A stretch of DNA of 64,000 nt from Diadema setosum (lineage: Eukaryota > Echinodermata > Echinoidea > Diadematoida > Diadematidae), in NCBI RefSeq assembly GCF_964275005.1, contig NC_092696.1:22663472-22727471 (forward strand), in the 5' to 3' direction. Numbering within the stretch: the first letter of the stretch is position 1; the number at the start of each line of letters is the position of its first letter. The notes under the pieces are model-generated. The model was given only the letters and a program-made list of their open reading frames with translations, did not search any database and was not told the origin of the DNA. Below, one piece after another: positions 36,786 through 48,281 of the stretch. Made by a program: the position numbers and the translations under genes.

Positions 36786-37639
36786 AATCATATAGGGAGG
36801 TATTAATAATAAATGAAAGCAAATATAGGGCTAAAACTTCTAAACCACACGAAAGGTGGGAGGGAAACGTAACGGAGGCACAATGTTGGAAGTATTGGAA
36901 TTTCAGTCGTCCGCATACAACTATCGCTGTGCTTCGTAACATTTGTGATTCCTTTACTAAAATCCAGTTTCTTAAAAACATGGAACAAGCATGTAGCAAG
37001 AAATAAAACACGTCTACAAAATGTTGTTAGAATTGAAGTATTCTTAGATATGTGCGAAGAATGAGATTACTTGTAGAGATGTACAAAGAGGTAAAGAGAT
37101 TTTTTAGATGAGCAAGAGACATAATTCTAATATAAATTGTATATAAAAAAAAACTATGTAAAATCTTAATTTTCATACGCCTAGAGCAAAGCCGAGAAAA
37201 ATTGCCTTGCTCAAAAATTATGATGGATGCCTTTCTTTGGATAATTGTGTTCTGTTATTTCCTGTCGTGCGAGAATAAACAACCCATTAATATGATCGAA
37301 CATGACATTTTACAAGAAGTTTCGTAGTTGCAATAATTACCAACGATTTGTCAACTTGTCAACCTGCTATGCAGGCCCAGTCCATAATTTAATAATTAGA
37401 AGTACCCACAACCTCAGCCAGGGTAATTGATATGATAATAATCATAATATGATTGGCTTGTGATAATGCATTGCAGAAAAAAAAGGAGAAAGAATCAAAA
37501 AGAAAACAGAGTCATCTAAGAATTCATACACAAACACTGTACATTCACATACAAACAAAAAAGCGGACTAGCAAACAAACACACAAACTGACTCAGAATC
37601 AAATGTTTCCAGAAAACAATACAAAAAAAAAACTGACGA
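36184..37639. other. Unassigned stretch with poly(A)
   Basis: A run of about 30 A residues at about 36754-36783 could be the tail of an unrecognised retroelement on the plus strand. No coding remnant was identified. Confidence 0.45.
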
Positions 37640-38260
37640 AGTTAAACGTAGAAAGACTTACTAGCTGTTCCGGGGACCTTTTCCTCACTGAAGATCAAAC
37701 AAAAACACGTGTGGCAAGCTTTACAAAATCCGTGCGGTAGACAACATCTAATAATGGAGGTACGCGCTCCCCCGATCCCCTGGCGTGGGAATTGAGAACA
37801 CCGATGGCAAAGAGGAGGAACTAGAGATCGTCTCAGCATCCACACTAGAACGAAACGGGAGGAAGTTTTAACCATCCGTTAGCCACGGTTTCGGTAGATG
37901 ACACTGACAAAGACACTGACAACGTCAGTGTTGTCTGCCGCTCCGTCGGGTGTTGGATGTTGGAAACGGAGCGAAATGAAGAGGGGGAAAAAGCGCGCGT
38001 CAACGTTGTTCCATTTTGTGTGAGCGCAAGGAAAAAGCGAAGCAAGGGCAGGGGTATGTATTACTTGCACATTGGTGGCACTGCAATCTTCCGCCGGTGC
38101 GGACGTGCAGTTTGCCCAGCGCGAGGAGGGAGGAGAATGGGGTGAGGAGGGATTGATAAACAAAGATGGTGAGATGGAGAGGAGAAATGGAGATGTAAAG
38201 ATAGAGAGAAGGTGAAGAGAAAGAGGAAGAGAAGGAGGGAGAGGAGGAGGATTTCAGGCT
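37640..38260. other. CpG- and GC-rich island, function unknown
   Basis: Base composition rises sharply, with CGCGCG, CCGCCGG and AGCGCGAGG words and open frames on both strands (for example minus 37879-38163). No frame resembles a known protein. It then turns purine-rich (GGAGAGGAGGA, about 38160-38260). It could be a promoter or an unrecognised first exon. Confidence 0.35.
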
Positions 38261-38898
38261 GATGCTCCCAGGTGCGGATTGAGATCAGTCGTCATGTGAA
38301 AAATGGGATGTACTTGAAACGAGGGTCCGATTGGCAGTCAGTGCTGTTTCCCCCTCTACAATGTATAGAGCCTCTCAACTGAATAAGGACTGCTATGCCA
38401 GAGAACAGGTGAGGAGCGCGATTGGCAATGCACTTTACGTGGGTCGGACACAAAAATTACCCCCAGGCATTATTATCAACAGCACAGCGACTATCGGATG
38501 GTGATTAGTGACACTGAATGATATAAAGTCCAAGGTTGCATCTCCACTTCTTAGCGGGAAGTGATACAGGCAGTAGAGTGACTAACGTAGTTATTAGTAC
38601 AGTGAATAGTAACGTTGTTCGTGTGTGTGTATTGACATAGCAACGCGATAGGCACGAACAAGCACGCGTGGTGCCTTTCTTTTTTTTATTCTCAGCCATT
38701 TTGTCCTCAAATTTCGATTTGATTGGATCGGGGAAGGTCAAGCATTTTTCCACCTGCTAACTCCATTTCGAAGAGAGAAGCGGACTTTTTTCGTATGCCT
38801 TCTTCTCAAGTTTATAAATAATAATAGCAATACTAGCACACACACACACAAACATGAGTGTATATATATTTATAGGGTATATACATATATTTCATAGG

Positions 38899-38941
<43 letters not shown>

Positions 38942-39115
38942 TCGCAGTCGACATGTTGGTCAAGCATTAGGCCCTATCAATAGCAGAACAGAAAAATCCC
39001 TGCGGAAACTTATCGTGCTGTACACCGACAGTTTATTTTCAACAAATTTTCAGGCACCTTGCATGCCCTTTGTCAAGTGATATACAGACTGAGATATATG
39101 TGTGCGTGTGTGTTG

Positions 39116-39190
<75 letters not shown>
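38261..39190. repeat. Spacer and TA arrays
   Basis: About 38261-38890 has no recognisable feature. (TA)n arrays fill about 38899-38938 and about 39119-39190, the second broken by single ACATAT units. Confidence 0.7.
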
Positions 39191-39194
<4 letters not shown>

Positions 39195-39204
39195 AGTTTA
39201 TCTT

Positions 39205-39350
39205 TTCATATATTTATTTATTTATTATTTATTTATTTACACAGTGAGGACAACCTGCACACAAACGCAAAACGGATGCTGCCTGCAGACGCGAACCACT
39301 AACCTCAAGATTGAGAATCCATGGTCATAACCACTGATCCACAGTATACT
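39205..39350 (-). mobile_element. tRNA-derived SINE-like unit
   Basis: On the minus strand TGGATCAGTGG (39341-39331) fits the tRNA A box and GGTTCGCGTC (39297-39288) fits the B box (GGTTCGANTCC), separated by 33 nt, the usual spacing for an internal RNA polymerase III promoter. A ~45 nt body and an AAATAAATAAAT-type A-rich tail (to about 39205) follow. The intervening arm does not give a clean tRNA cloverleaf, so this is a tRNA-derived SINE or decayed tRNA rather than a working tRNA gene. Confidence 0.55.
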
Positions 39351-40084
39351 TCTCATGCATACTGTGCGTCTGCAGGTATGAAAGAACCCCCATCAAGTCG
39401 CGACATCCGAAGGCAAACTTGTGTGGGAAATGCATTTATTGCAACAGAAGGAGATTTTTGACTTGACCTGGATCTTGAAGTGGAGAGCCCTCGGAGAAAG
39501 GGTCGCAGGGGATTTACACTTTTATGTGACCCCAGGGTCAACCTTAGATGACGCGTCCTGCTGATTTAAAGGACCTATACAATGCAAATGTTGACTTGAA
39601 CAGATTTGCAATACCTCGATCATCACTTACGTGGCGAAAATAGTACCAGTAGGGCCTATCCAAGTATTTCAAGTGTCGTACATGTATTATATAGTTATTT
39701 CTTTTACTATTTTAGATGTGCTCACAAAAAAAAAAAAAACACCTTCCAAACCAAGATGGTGGGGATGACATCCTGTCAATCACAGCTTAAATACTAATGA
39801 AAAATAGCAAGACACATTGGAGTGTGCTTTCTCCGAGACTAAGCATAACTTGCGTGCGTGTTTCCATGCAATGCCTTTCGTTAATTATATTATATTTATC
39901 AGGGTCGCATGCAAGTTATGCTCAGTTTCAGAGGACGTATAATATATATGTCTTTTGTTAATCATATTAGTACTGTGGCAGTGATTGACAGGGGATGTTA
40001 TCGACACAATCTTGATTTGGAAAGCTTTTTGTGGGAGTAACCAAGTAATCTAACGAAAAATAGCATAAAAAATACATGGGCGTA

Positions 40085-40089
<5 letters not shown>
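39351..40089. other. Unassigned stretch
   Basis: GCGTCTGCAGG near 39366 is the inverse of CCTGCAGACGC at 39282, a short inverted pair flanking the SINE promoter. No gene supported. Confidence 0.45.
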
Positions 40090-40127
<38 letters not shown>

Positions 40128-40168
40128 TTTTTGAGAGGGAGAGAGAGAGAGAGAGAGAGAGAGGGCTA
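40090..40168. repeat. TA then GA microsatellite
   Basis: (TA)n at about 40089-40127, followed by (GA)n at about 40135-40164. Confidence 0.95.
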
Positions 40169-40186
40169 GCTACATATAAGTGACCA

Positions 40187-40345
40187 GGGGCCCGTTGCAT
40201 AAAAGTTACAATTATGGTAACTTTGCCATCCAATGGTAACTTCCATGGAATTCTTGATTTTGATTGGCTGTTGAGTATTGTTGCCATGGTAGTTACCATT
40301 GGATGGCAAAGTTACCATAATAGTAACTTTTATGCAACGGGCCCC
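40187..40345. mobile_element. Palindromic MITE, GGGGCCCGTTGCATAAAAG ends
   Basis: Arms of about 60 bp are inverse complements with few mismatches: GGGGCCCGTTGCATAAAAGT on the left pairs with ACTTTTATGCAACGGGCCCC on the right, and GCCATCCAATGGTAAC pairs with GTTACCATTGGATGGC. A ~38 bp loop separates them. There is no coding sequence. Ends beginning GGGGCCCGTT are, from general recollection, common in marine invertebrate non-autonomous DNA transposons. The target duplication is unclear. Confidence 0.85.
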
Positions 40346-41026
40346 AGGGTATTATATGTCAACACAAGTCAGCATACATTTGCATACTTGGTCCTTTGAC
40401 AGTTGACTGTTTGAACTGCAACCATGGCCAATTCTCTCCATGTTCAGTTGACCAGTGTAGATTAAGTAAAATCTTGCAGAGTTACACAGAATGAAATCAG
40501 AACGGTTACTAAGTAAGTTCCATAAAATCGCAATTGAAAGAAGGCAGTTATTGAAGCTTTACGCGTTGCAACTAAAACGTCTGATGAAGAGGCAATCATG
40601 ACATCACCTTTGCATTCTTCCATTTGGTTGATGTGTACATAATCATTCATTAAAATCTACCGCAGATTTAGCAATTGCAAAGTAAGATTTCATTTTTGCT
40701 AGTTTTTGTATGTTCGTTTGTTTGTTTTCTTTTTTAGCAAAAAAATACAATAACTGAATAAGAAGAATGCATTATATTCTTACCTATTTCGTGTCAAAAA
40801 TTGAAATTCATTGAAGATTGGGAGAAATTTTTGACATGATGGCATTATTTTGTGTCTGCCAATTCGAAAATATATTTGCGACTATGATATCACTACATTG
40901 TGAAAGCATTGCAAAAATTCGGAGTTCATAACCTTCTTATACTTAACCCGGTATTTAGGTAACCTGTACAAACTAAGTATCATCTCCTAGCCTATACCAT
41001 CTGCCACACTGTTTGTTTTATTGTAC
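40346..41026. other. Unassigned stretch
   Basis: Nothing recognisable. Confidence 0.5.
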
Positions 41027-41389
41027 TTTAAATGTCCTGTTTACCTTTGGGAGCAGTGATTTAAAAAAAAACGTTCAAGATATCACTTTTGATGCATATG
41101 TGTAGGTTAGTTGTATCACAAAACATCCTATCATATAAAAATTTTGCCTAAAATATAAGGAGATATCACTATTTTTCTAATCAAACCATAACTGTAGACA
41201 GTTTAGTCTGGAAACATTTTTATTTTAACCATTGTTCACATTTTGTATATTTAACAATACTTAACATCGATTTTACTGGTTCAATTTTTTACATTGGTTG
41301 TTTCTATCCCTAACTCACATTTTAGAACTATTTTGAAGCGCTAATGCTGAGGTTTTTTTTCATCTGCAAAAGGTAAATTATGCCTTTAA
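41027..41389 (+). mobile_element. MITE family A, copy 7
   Basis: Starts near TTTAAATGTCCTGTTTACCT and ends AGGTAAATTATGCCTTTAA. It carries GTAGGTTAGTTGTATCAC, AAACATCCTATCATATAAAA and ACCATAACTGTAGACAGTTT. One small internal deletion follows ATTTTGCC. Confidence 0.9.
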
Positions 41390-41599
41390 GTACTTCAACC
41401 AACTTAACATGATGTGAATTTCATTTTGCACGTCAGTTCTGCTTATACATAAATCGATTTGGGATGATACGCTATAAATTAACTACGTTTTTATTGAGTG
41501 ATCAACGTTTTACAAGCTGTGCTTTTCGCTAGATTACTCTTTTCCATCTCCTAAAGTTTATTTTTCTGTGAGCCTTGAAAAGTATGTGTTTTTTCACTT

Positions 41600-41805
41600 A
41601 TTGTTTTTTCACTTATCATTCGAAGCATTTTGTACGTATATTCCGTAATGCACTTTAGGATTCACCTTTTACTACACGTGTTTCTTACAAAATATAGAAA
41701 CAATATGAATTGTGAAATTATGCCTTGTAGTATGTTTTGTTCATCTGGTTAGTTCAAAATAAACTACAGTGTATAATTGAATTGAATTAAACTGAACTTC
41801 AATTA
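41600..41805 (+). repeat. Probable LINE 3' tail
   Basis: Ends TTCAAAATAAACTACAGTG then an imperfect AATTGAATTGAATTAAACTG run. The layout (AATAAA-like signal, short spacer, TTGAA-type microsatellite tail) parallels 17040-17213. No coding remnant was found upstream. Confidence 0.4.
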
Positions 41806-42345
41806 CACATGAGGGTATGAATCCTCAGTGGCATTGCATTGAGGTTAGCAAACCGTGTAGATGCGGGTATCGAAATCAAAACACCGATGTATAAAACGTC
41901 ACAATGCTTGTGTAGGTCCTACCATGGAAATAAGATTCGATGCAGAAACATAATTTACGTAATTGCAAACGTGTATAGGAGCCCACCATACGGCCTTGAT
42001 GAAAAGATGCATTCACTTGTGTATCATTGTGCAGAGTAGGCCCTAGAAATGCATCGTACAGGCATAAGAGGATGTACATACGGAGATGAAGTTAATGAAT
42101 TTGTAAAAGTAGTTATGTTGTTGTAGCATTCATTTCTCTAGGAGTGTATTCTCACACAGGGCATACCCATTGCTACTGGAAGCTCGTACAGGTTGTGCAA
42201 AGTCTGGGAGGATAATGAAAAAGTCGCGAGGAAAGGGTTAAGTTGGCATGCAAGTGCTTTCTAATTAATAATTTGAAATTTGAAACAATGTACTACACTG
42301 TATTGAGCTACGCTAAACTCCTGGGTAATTCTTATCGACAAGAGG
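41806..42345. other. Unassigned stretch
   Basis: Nothing recognisable. Confidence 0.5.
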
Positions 42346-42735
42346 TTAAAGGGATGGTACAGTATTGGTGGAGATGAGAATTGGGCTTTTAACTTTTTGC
42401 GAGATACCAAGAAAACACTTATGATATAGTACAGGGCATACTATTTTAAAAGGAATTCAAAGTTTATTTGATGAAAATCGGGCTTGGAATGACTGAAACA
42501 TTCAAAAACAAAGTAAAGCAAAGCGCTCGTAATAAAAGGCGGGTCCCACACTTTATTAGAATCGCTCTGTTTGGGATATCTCAGTCATTTCAAAACCAAT
42601 TTTCATCAAATAAACGTTGAATTCCTCATAGAATTATATGCTCTTTCATATTTCCTAAGAGGTTTCTCATTATCTGACCACAAAATGTTACAAACCTGAA
42701 GATAGGTCTCAACCAAAACTGTACCATCCTTTTAA
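42346..42735. mobile_element. Foldback MITE family B, copy 2 (reference copy)
   Basis: 390 bp from TTAAAGGGATGGTACAGTAT to AACTGTACCATCCTTTTAA. The entire unit is an imperfect palindrome centred near 42545: the left arm words TTTATTTGATGAAAATCGG and GGAATGACTGAAACAT pair with ATCTCAGTCATTTC and CCAATTTTCATCAAATAAA in the right arm. No coding capacity. A transcript through it would form a hairpin of nearly 200 bp. Confidence 0.9.
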
Positions 42736-44558
42736 TGCCGACACGACACCTATACCGTGTGTCTGCACGCCAGTTTAATTAATTTCCTCCCCGTAGGTAT
42801 GTGTGTGAAATTTGTGCACATTTACCTAATTGGCACAGAAAGGGTTAGACAATGAGGGTATTACTATTATATGAATGCAATCGGCATTATGAGTACTGCC
42901 ACTCAATGTCATAATGGTGGCTTTAATACATCGAGTAAAATGAAGCAAGCAGATAGGCATAGTTATATCTAGATTGGCCACACAATATTGGTAGTTACTG
43001 AATGATGACATTGAGGGTAACATTATTATGTTAATCAGATAGGATGATGACGTCATCAACTTACAACAGGATAATTTGATGAGGAGGATATAACTTTTAA
43101 GTCTTTATTTCATGAAAGATGAAATACTTAGTGACGGATCGTTAGAATGTCTGTCAGTTATAAACTCTCTTGTTTTATGTTCGATTTCGATGACATTTCT
43201 AACATTCTGTGTTTATTTCTACCGGTTCCATTGAAGAAACCTTCCTCTTTTATGCCCAATTTTTACCACACTCCTAGAATTCTGTTTTGTCTGACGTTAC
43301 TCTATACGCTCCTCGAGCCAACATGTATATGGTGTGGCTTTGCATTCTAAATTAATTTTCCCACACGACACGAATCCATTCCGAGTGTCGATTCAGCTTG
43401 TAATCAATTTAGACAAAATGGCTGATACCTCCCTTTTGTCCCTCACCTCTCCACATTTCAGCACAGCTGCAGCTACACTCAATGATTGGCGGCACGTGTT
43501 GCCTAGGGGGCGTCAGATGATAAGCAATTCTCTTTCCTGATTTTTTTTCCTTCTTCAACTACCCCTCCCCTTCCCCCGCACACACATGATAATATACTTA
43601 CAAAGTGGTAATAGAAAGATGGCCATTTTGTGCAAGCATTAGCATGATGATATGCCTTCTCCTAATTACAAGTGTCACGCACCGCGCTTTTTCAGTCACG
43701 ATTATCTCCCTTCCCTTTCTGGCAATTCTAGCTTACGTGTAGTACACGTATTTCAAAACATCTTAGAGAAAAACTAAAGGATTCGCTTTCCAAAAACGAA
43801 TAATTCAAGAAAGGTCTAAATATACTTGCCTGTTTTTAAGTTAGACTAGCCTTCAATTTAAGCCAAGAAAGAGAGAGAGGAAAGTAATTGTAACAGTGCG
43901 TTCTCGTGTCCTCATTAAAAGTACTGTGTGACTTGCATTGTGTCCGGAATTTATTTTGTTGTCGTCGTTGTTCTTACTTCTGAAAGGATCTTTGAAAAGT
44001 ATGAGTGTACTTCTTTCTGCTTTGTATTTTTTATTCATTTTTTATTTATTTATTCATTATTAATCTATTCACTCCTTTATTCATTTATTTATTCATTCAT
44101 TCATTTATTCATTCACTTATTCATTTATCTATTCATCTATTCTGTTTTATTCATTTACATCTACTTTTTGCCTGAACATGTCGAGCTAAACTTACCAAAT
44201 AAACGTTTTGTGGCTTTAAGTCTGCAGTGACCATGACCCGACGTCCCACCTCTGTCAGAGCCAGAAAGCTTGTTCTCCTAGTCGAGGAAATCCTAGACAG
44301 CGTACACACCTATACAATATTCACGGTCAACTATTCACCTCTTTAAAATAAAGCCACTGGCGAGGACAAAACGATTTAACGAGCGCCGCGTTATTTTAAG
44401 CCTCATTCTTCTCGTCGATTGATCAGGCGTGATGTGGCTGTGTTTACAGCAAGGCGCGACCTCGTGTCCTCGTGTATCCTAGCAGAGTGCAACCTGTATA
44501 ATATTATCAAAGAGTATAGCACAGAGGTCAGTAACCCCGAAGTTGTAACCCTCTTGAG
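42736..44558. other. Unassigned stretch with ATTC/ATTT array
   Basis: An imperfect TTCATTTATTCATT-type tetranucleotide array spans about 44030-44150. No gene supported. Confidence 0.5.
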
Positions 44559-44932
44559 TTTAAAGGCATAATTTACCATTTGCAGATGAAGCAAAAACGG
44601 CGCTATAGTGCTTCATAATTATTTGGTTCTAAAATGTGAGTTAGGGATAGAAACAACCAGTGTAAAAATGTTAATCAGTATAATTAATGTTTGGTATTGT
44701 CAAATAAAGAAAAAAATGAGTGAACAATATTCATAATCGATTTATTTCTAGAATAAAAAGGCTAAAGTTATGGTTTATTGAAGAAATAGTGATATCTTAT
44801 TCTATTTCAGGCTTTATTGCGAAATTTTTATATGGTAAGATGTTTTTTGATACAACCGGCCAACGCATATATGCATCAAATGTGATTAAACTCGAAAATT
44901 TTTAAAATTACTGCTCCCTGTGGTAAACGCCA
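44559..44932 (-). mobile_element. MITE family A, copy 8
   Basis: In reverse orientation from TTAAAGGCATAATTTACCAT through TGTGAGTTAGGGATAGAAAC and TTTCAGGCTTTATTGCGAAA to ACTGCTCCCTGTGGTAAACG. The right terminal CCTTTAA is lost and a 26 bp hairpin (ACGCCACCACA/TGTGGTGGCGT, 44927-44952) lies across this end. Confidence 0.88.
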
Positions 44933-46404
44933 CCACAGACGTGTGGTGGCGTAACAATACATCTACATCTAATCTATTTGAGTTGTTAGAATGCAAATTG
45001 CAGCATTACCTGTACTTTTCTATGGTTGATCCTAATTTCAAATTCTTCCTAATCAGAACATTTGACAATTGATATGCATAGGATTGTGTCTCTTCATGCA
45101 ATCGTATTGATATTGAGATAATCGAACTTTCTAAACAAACGTTATTTTGCTGCAGCATGCCAGGTGAAACTCCGGGAAATATGAATAACTGTATATATAC
45201 CGTATGACACCCCCCCCAAAAAAAAAAAAAGAAAAGAAAAAAGATTACAACGGGATCCTCCACAATGATAACTCTAAAAATAGTGAATTAATCCAAACAA
45301 AATTTCAGGGTATGAAACTATAGCTTATTACCCACATCTCATTACCCACGTCTTACAGAAAATCCCATCCGATGTGCTTCAGTGGTCAAAGAGAAATGAG
45401 GATTTTTGTAGAGCATGTCAGGAATCCCTTCCCTCCAAGTTCTGTCCATTGTGTTCACACATCATGCAGTTCCAAGAGCATCCAAGAGCCTATCTTGGAA
45501 AATGACATGCGTTATAATGAGCCACATATCTCTGTGACCACTCAAACAAATTGAATGGAGTTTTCTGCATAATATAGCTAAGATGCTATATTTTAAGACC
45601 CTGGAGTAGCATTTAGATGGTTAAATCATATATTGGAAGTTATCAATGCGAAAATCCGATTGTAATTTTTTTTTTTTTTTTTTTGGGGGGGGGGGGGGAC
45701 ATACTGCATATCAGTCGATATTGTTGTTGCCGTAAGTTGAATACAAGTGAGATGGGGACACCCTCTGAAAGGAAAATTCACCCTAAATTTATTTGAGTTC
45801 TGTGAAGAAACGTTATAGAAAAACACAACAAAGAAGTTACAGAAATTGACCTAATATAATTAAATTTCGGTTAAAAGCATATGCATCTATAGATTCGAAG
45901 GTACGTAGAGTTCATGGTGTTACAATGATTGAATGATATGAAGCAAATGTATTGAGAATTCCACATTTTATGTTCATTTTCGTTGCGTTTTGAAAGAGCT
46001 CATAATACGTTCTTTAGAATTGGCAGGGTTATAGCATTACCCTCATCATAAAAAGTCAATAACAAGTCGAGGAAATGTGAACGTTTGTGGACATAGTATT
46101 ACCGATTCTTCATGACTTCGCGCGTATGCTATTATCCTCTAAATCCGATCGCTTGTGCGTAATCTATTAAGCCTCAAACCATTTTTACTGACATGCGTAT
46201 CATAAGTAGGTAATGTTTTTGGATAATGACTAAGCAACCATGCATATAATCTCATCCCCTTTGAATTCATCATGTGTTCAGTTATTACAGCTCTCTAATC
46301 TGTTAATGTATTAGACGCCTGATATTCTTTTATTAGTATCAGTGGGGTGACTTTCCAGTTTTAGCAAGAACTGTGAGTAAAGGAACGGAAGCCATGGTAT
46401 GCAT
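44933..46404. other. Unassigned stretch
   Basis: T and G homopolymers at about 45667-45698. No gene supported. Confidence 0.5.
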
Positions 46405-46727
46405 CTTGAAGGCATTATTTACCATTTGTAGGTGAAACAACAACCCGGCTTTAGTACATCAAAATATAGTTCTAAATGTACAAAATGTGAACAATAATTA
46501 TAATAAAAATGTTTCAAGACTAAACAATCTACAGTTATGGTTTATTGAGAAAATTAGTGATATAGCCTTATATTTTAGGCTTTATTGTGAAATATGGTAG
46601 CGTTTGTTTGTTTGTTTGGTTTTTTTTTTTTGTAATACATCTGACCTAACACATACTCGTATATGCATCAAATGTGACTGCTCGTCCATTCTTAAATCAG
46701 TATTCCCAATGGTAAACAGTACCTAGG
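46405..46727 (-). mobile_element. MITE family A, copy 9, deleted
   Basis: In reverse orientation from GAAGGCATTATTTACCATTT to TTCCCAATGGTAAACAGTAC. About 70 bp are missing after AGTTCTAAA, and a GTTTGTTTGTTTG run is inserted near 46605. It abuts family B copy 3 directly. Confidence 0.85.
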
Positions 46728-47111
46728 GTGTGTACAGTTCTGGTCGAGGTGAGGATTTAGCTTTTAACGTTTTGCGAGATATTCAGAAATCACTCTATGA
46801 GATGTCAAAGAGCATGCAGTTCTAAGGGGTATCAAAAGTTTATTCGATGAAAATCGGTTTTGAAATGGCTGAGATATCCAAAAACAAGGTGAAACAAAGA
46901 GATCCTAAAAAAGTTGTGGCATGTCGCCTTTTATTATTAGCACTTTTTTGGATATCTCAGCCATTTGAAAACCAATTTTCATCAAATAAACGTTGAATCC
47001 TTCTTAAAATTACATGCTCTTTCATATTTCATAAGAGGCTTTTCATTATCTCACTTAGCAATGTTCAAAACATGAATCCCCATCTCAGCCAGTACTGTAC
47101 AGTCCCTTTAA
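46722..47111. mobile_element. Foldback MITE family B, copy 3
   Basis: From AGGGTGTGTACAGTTCTGG to AGTACTGTACAGTCCCTTTAA. It has the same palindromic plan as 42346-42735, with TTTATTCGATGAAAATCGG pairing with CCAATTTTCATCAAATAAA. The left TTAAAGG end merges with the end of A copy 9 (CAGTACCTAGGGTG). Confidence 0.88.
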
Positions 47112-48225
47112 CCAGGAATTAGTGGAATGCGTGTACTCAATTCTCGTGACATCGCCAACATTGAGAGTGTTGTCATGGTCGTTAACCTACAGCCTTTGGG
47201 ATGCCACGCGAGCATCATCATCGTAATAAGCTCATTTTATAGCCATAACGCCAAGATTGTTGAAAAATATAGAGAACGCCACCACACGGTAATATGCACC
47301 ATCTGAGAGATGTGTGGTCTCCAACGAAAGCAGCATGACTAGTGATGCTATTCAATACTCATTTTAAATTGAAGAGCTAGCATGTAATGTATGTATGGGA
47401 GTGCATTTATTCTTGTGTTTCAACATTCGTGTTTAGTTATTTGCAGTTTCTAGTATCAAGTTCCTTTAAGCAAAATCTTAAAGCCACTTTTCTAAAATCC
47501 TACGTTTAATTATTTTGCCGTGATCACTTGAATATCTCTGCATACTCACAATGATGCCTCGCTCGGGTGACTTCATTTATTTGATCAGTTTCTTACTTTA
47601 CTTAGCATTGATACACCAAGATTAATCATGCACATCATACAATACCTTGTACATTTCATAGACTTTATTATATTCTCGACATTTTTTGGGGGGCATGTTT
47701 CGTCATTTTGGCATTGACATATTTGTAATAAAAGATTATATCTTTGGAACCTACATCCTTCAAGCTTTGCTTTTTAGTAGGTTCCTCATATCACACGTCA
47801 CTTATATGTCCTTATACATTTGTGCAATTTTGTTTCAAATTGACTGTTGTGTTAAACACTTTTTTTCTGAAATCAAATGGAATATAAGACTTGTATGATA
47901 TGTGGAATATGGAACATGAATAAAAAAAAAAAAATCATTCAAACATTTTTCTTTGTCGTCTAAAAAAAAGCGTCAGTATATATGTAATAACTTTACCCAA
48001 AGTGCAAAAAATTATAGGAACTCGGCTACTTCCCAATTGCAAATCAGCTTCCTTAGATAAAGATGAATTTAATCCTTCATTAAAGAAAATCTTTTAACAT
48101 ACTTTATTCTTTAAATGCATGCACTATAGCTTTTATCGAAAATTGTCTAACGCTGATATTCATAGGCAGTCTTTGCTAACCCTCACTAACAGGTTCGATG
48201 GTTTTTGAAAGGCAAACTAAAAGGA
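47112..48225. other. Unassigned stretch
   Basis: Nothing recognisable apart from an A run after GAACATGAATA (about 47920-47933), which could be a retroelement tail. Confidence 0.45.
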
Positions 48226-48281
48226 TTTATAATCACCTGTTTATAATCACCTGTTTATAATCACCTATTTATAATCACCTG
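48226..48281. repeat. 14 bp minisatellite, four units
   Basis: Four head-to-tail copies of TTTATAATCACCTG (48226, 48240, 48254, 48268), with one substitution in the third. Confidence 0.95.

Noticed and set aside
44927..44952. Hairpin ACGCCACCACA/TGTGGTGGCGT as a terminator or RNA gene
   Set aside because: Eukaryotic context and no transcript evidence; it lies at a decayed MITE end.
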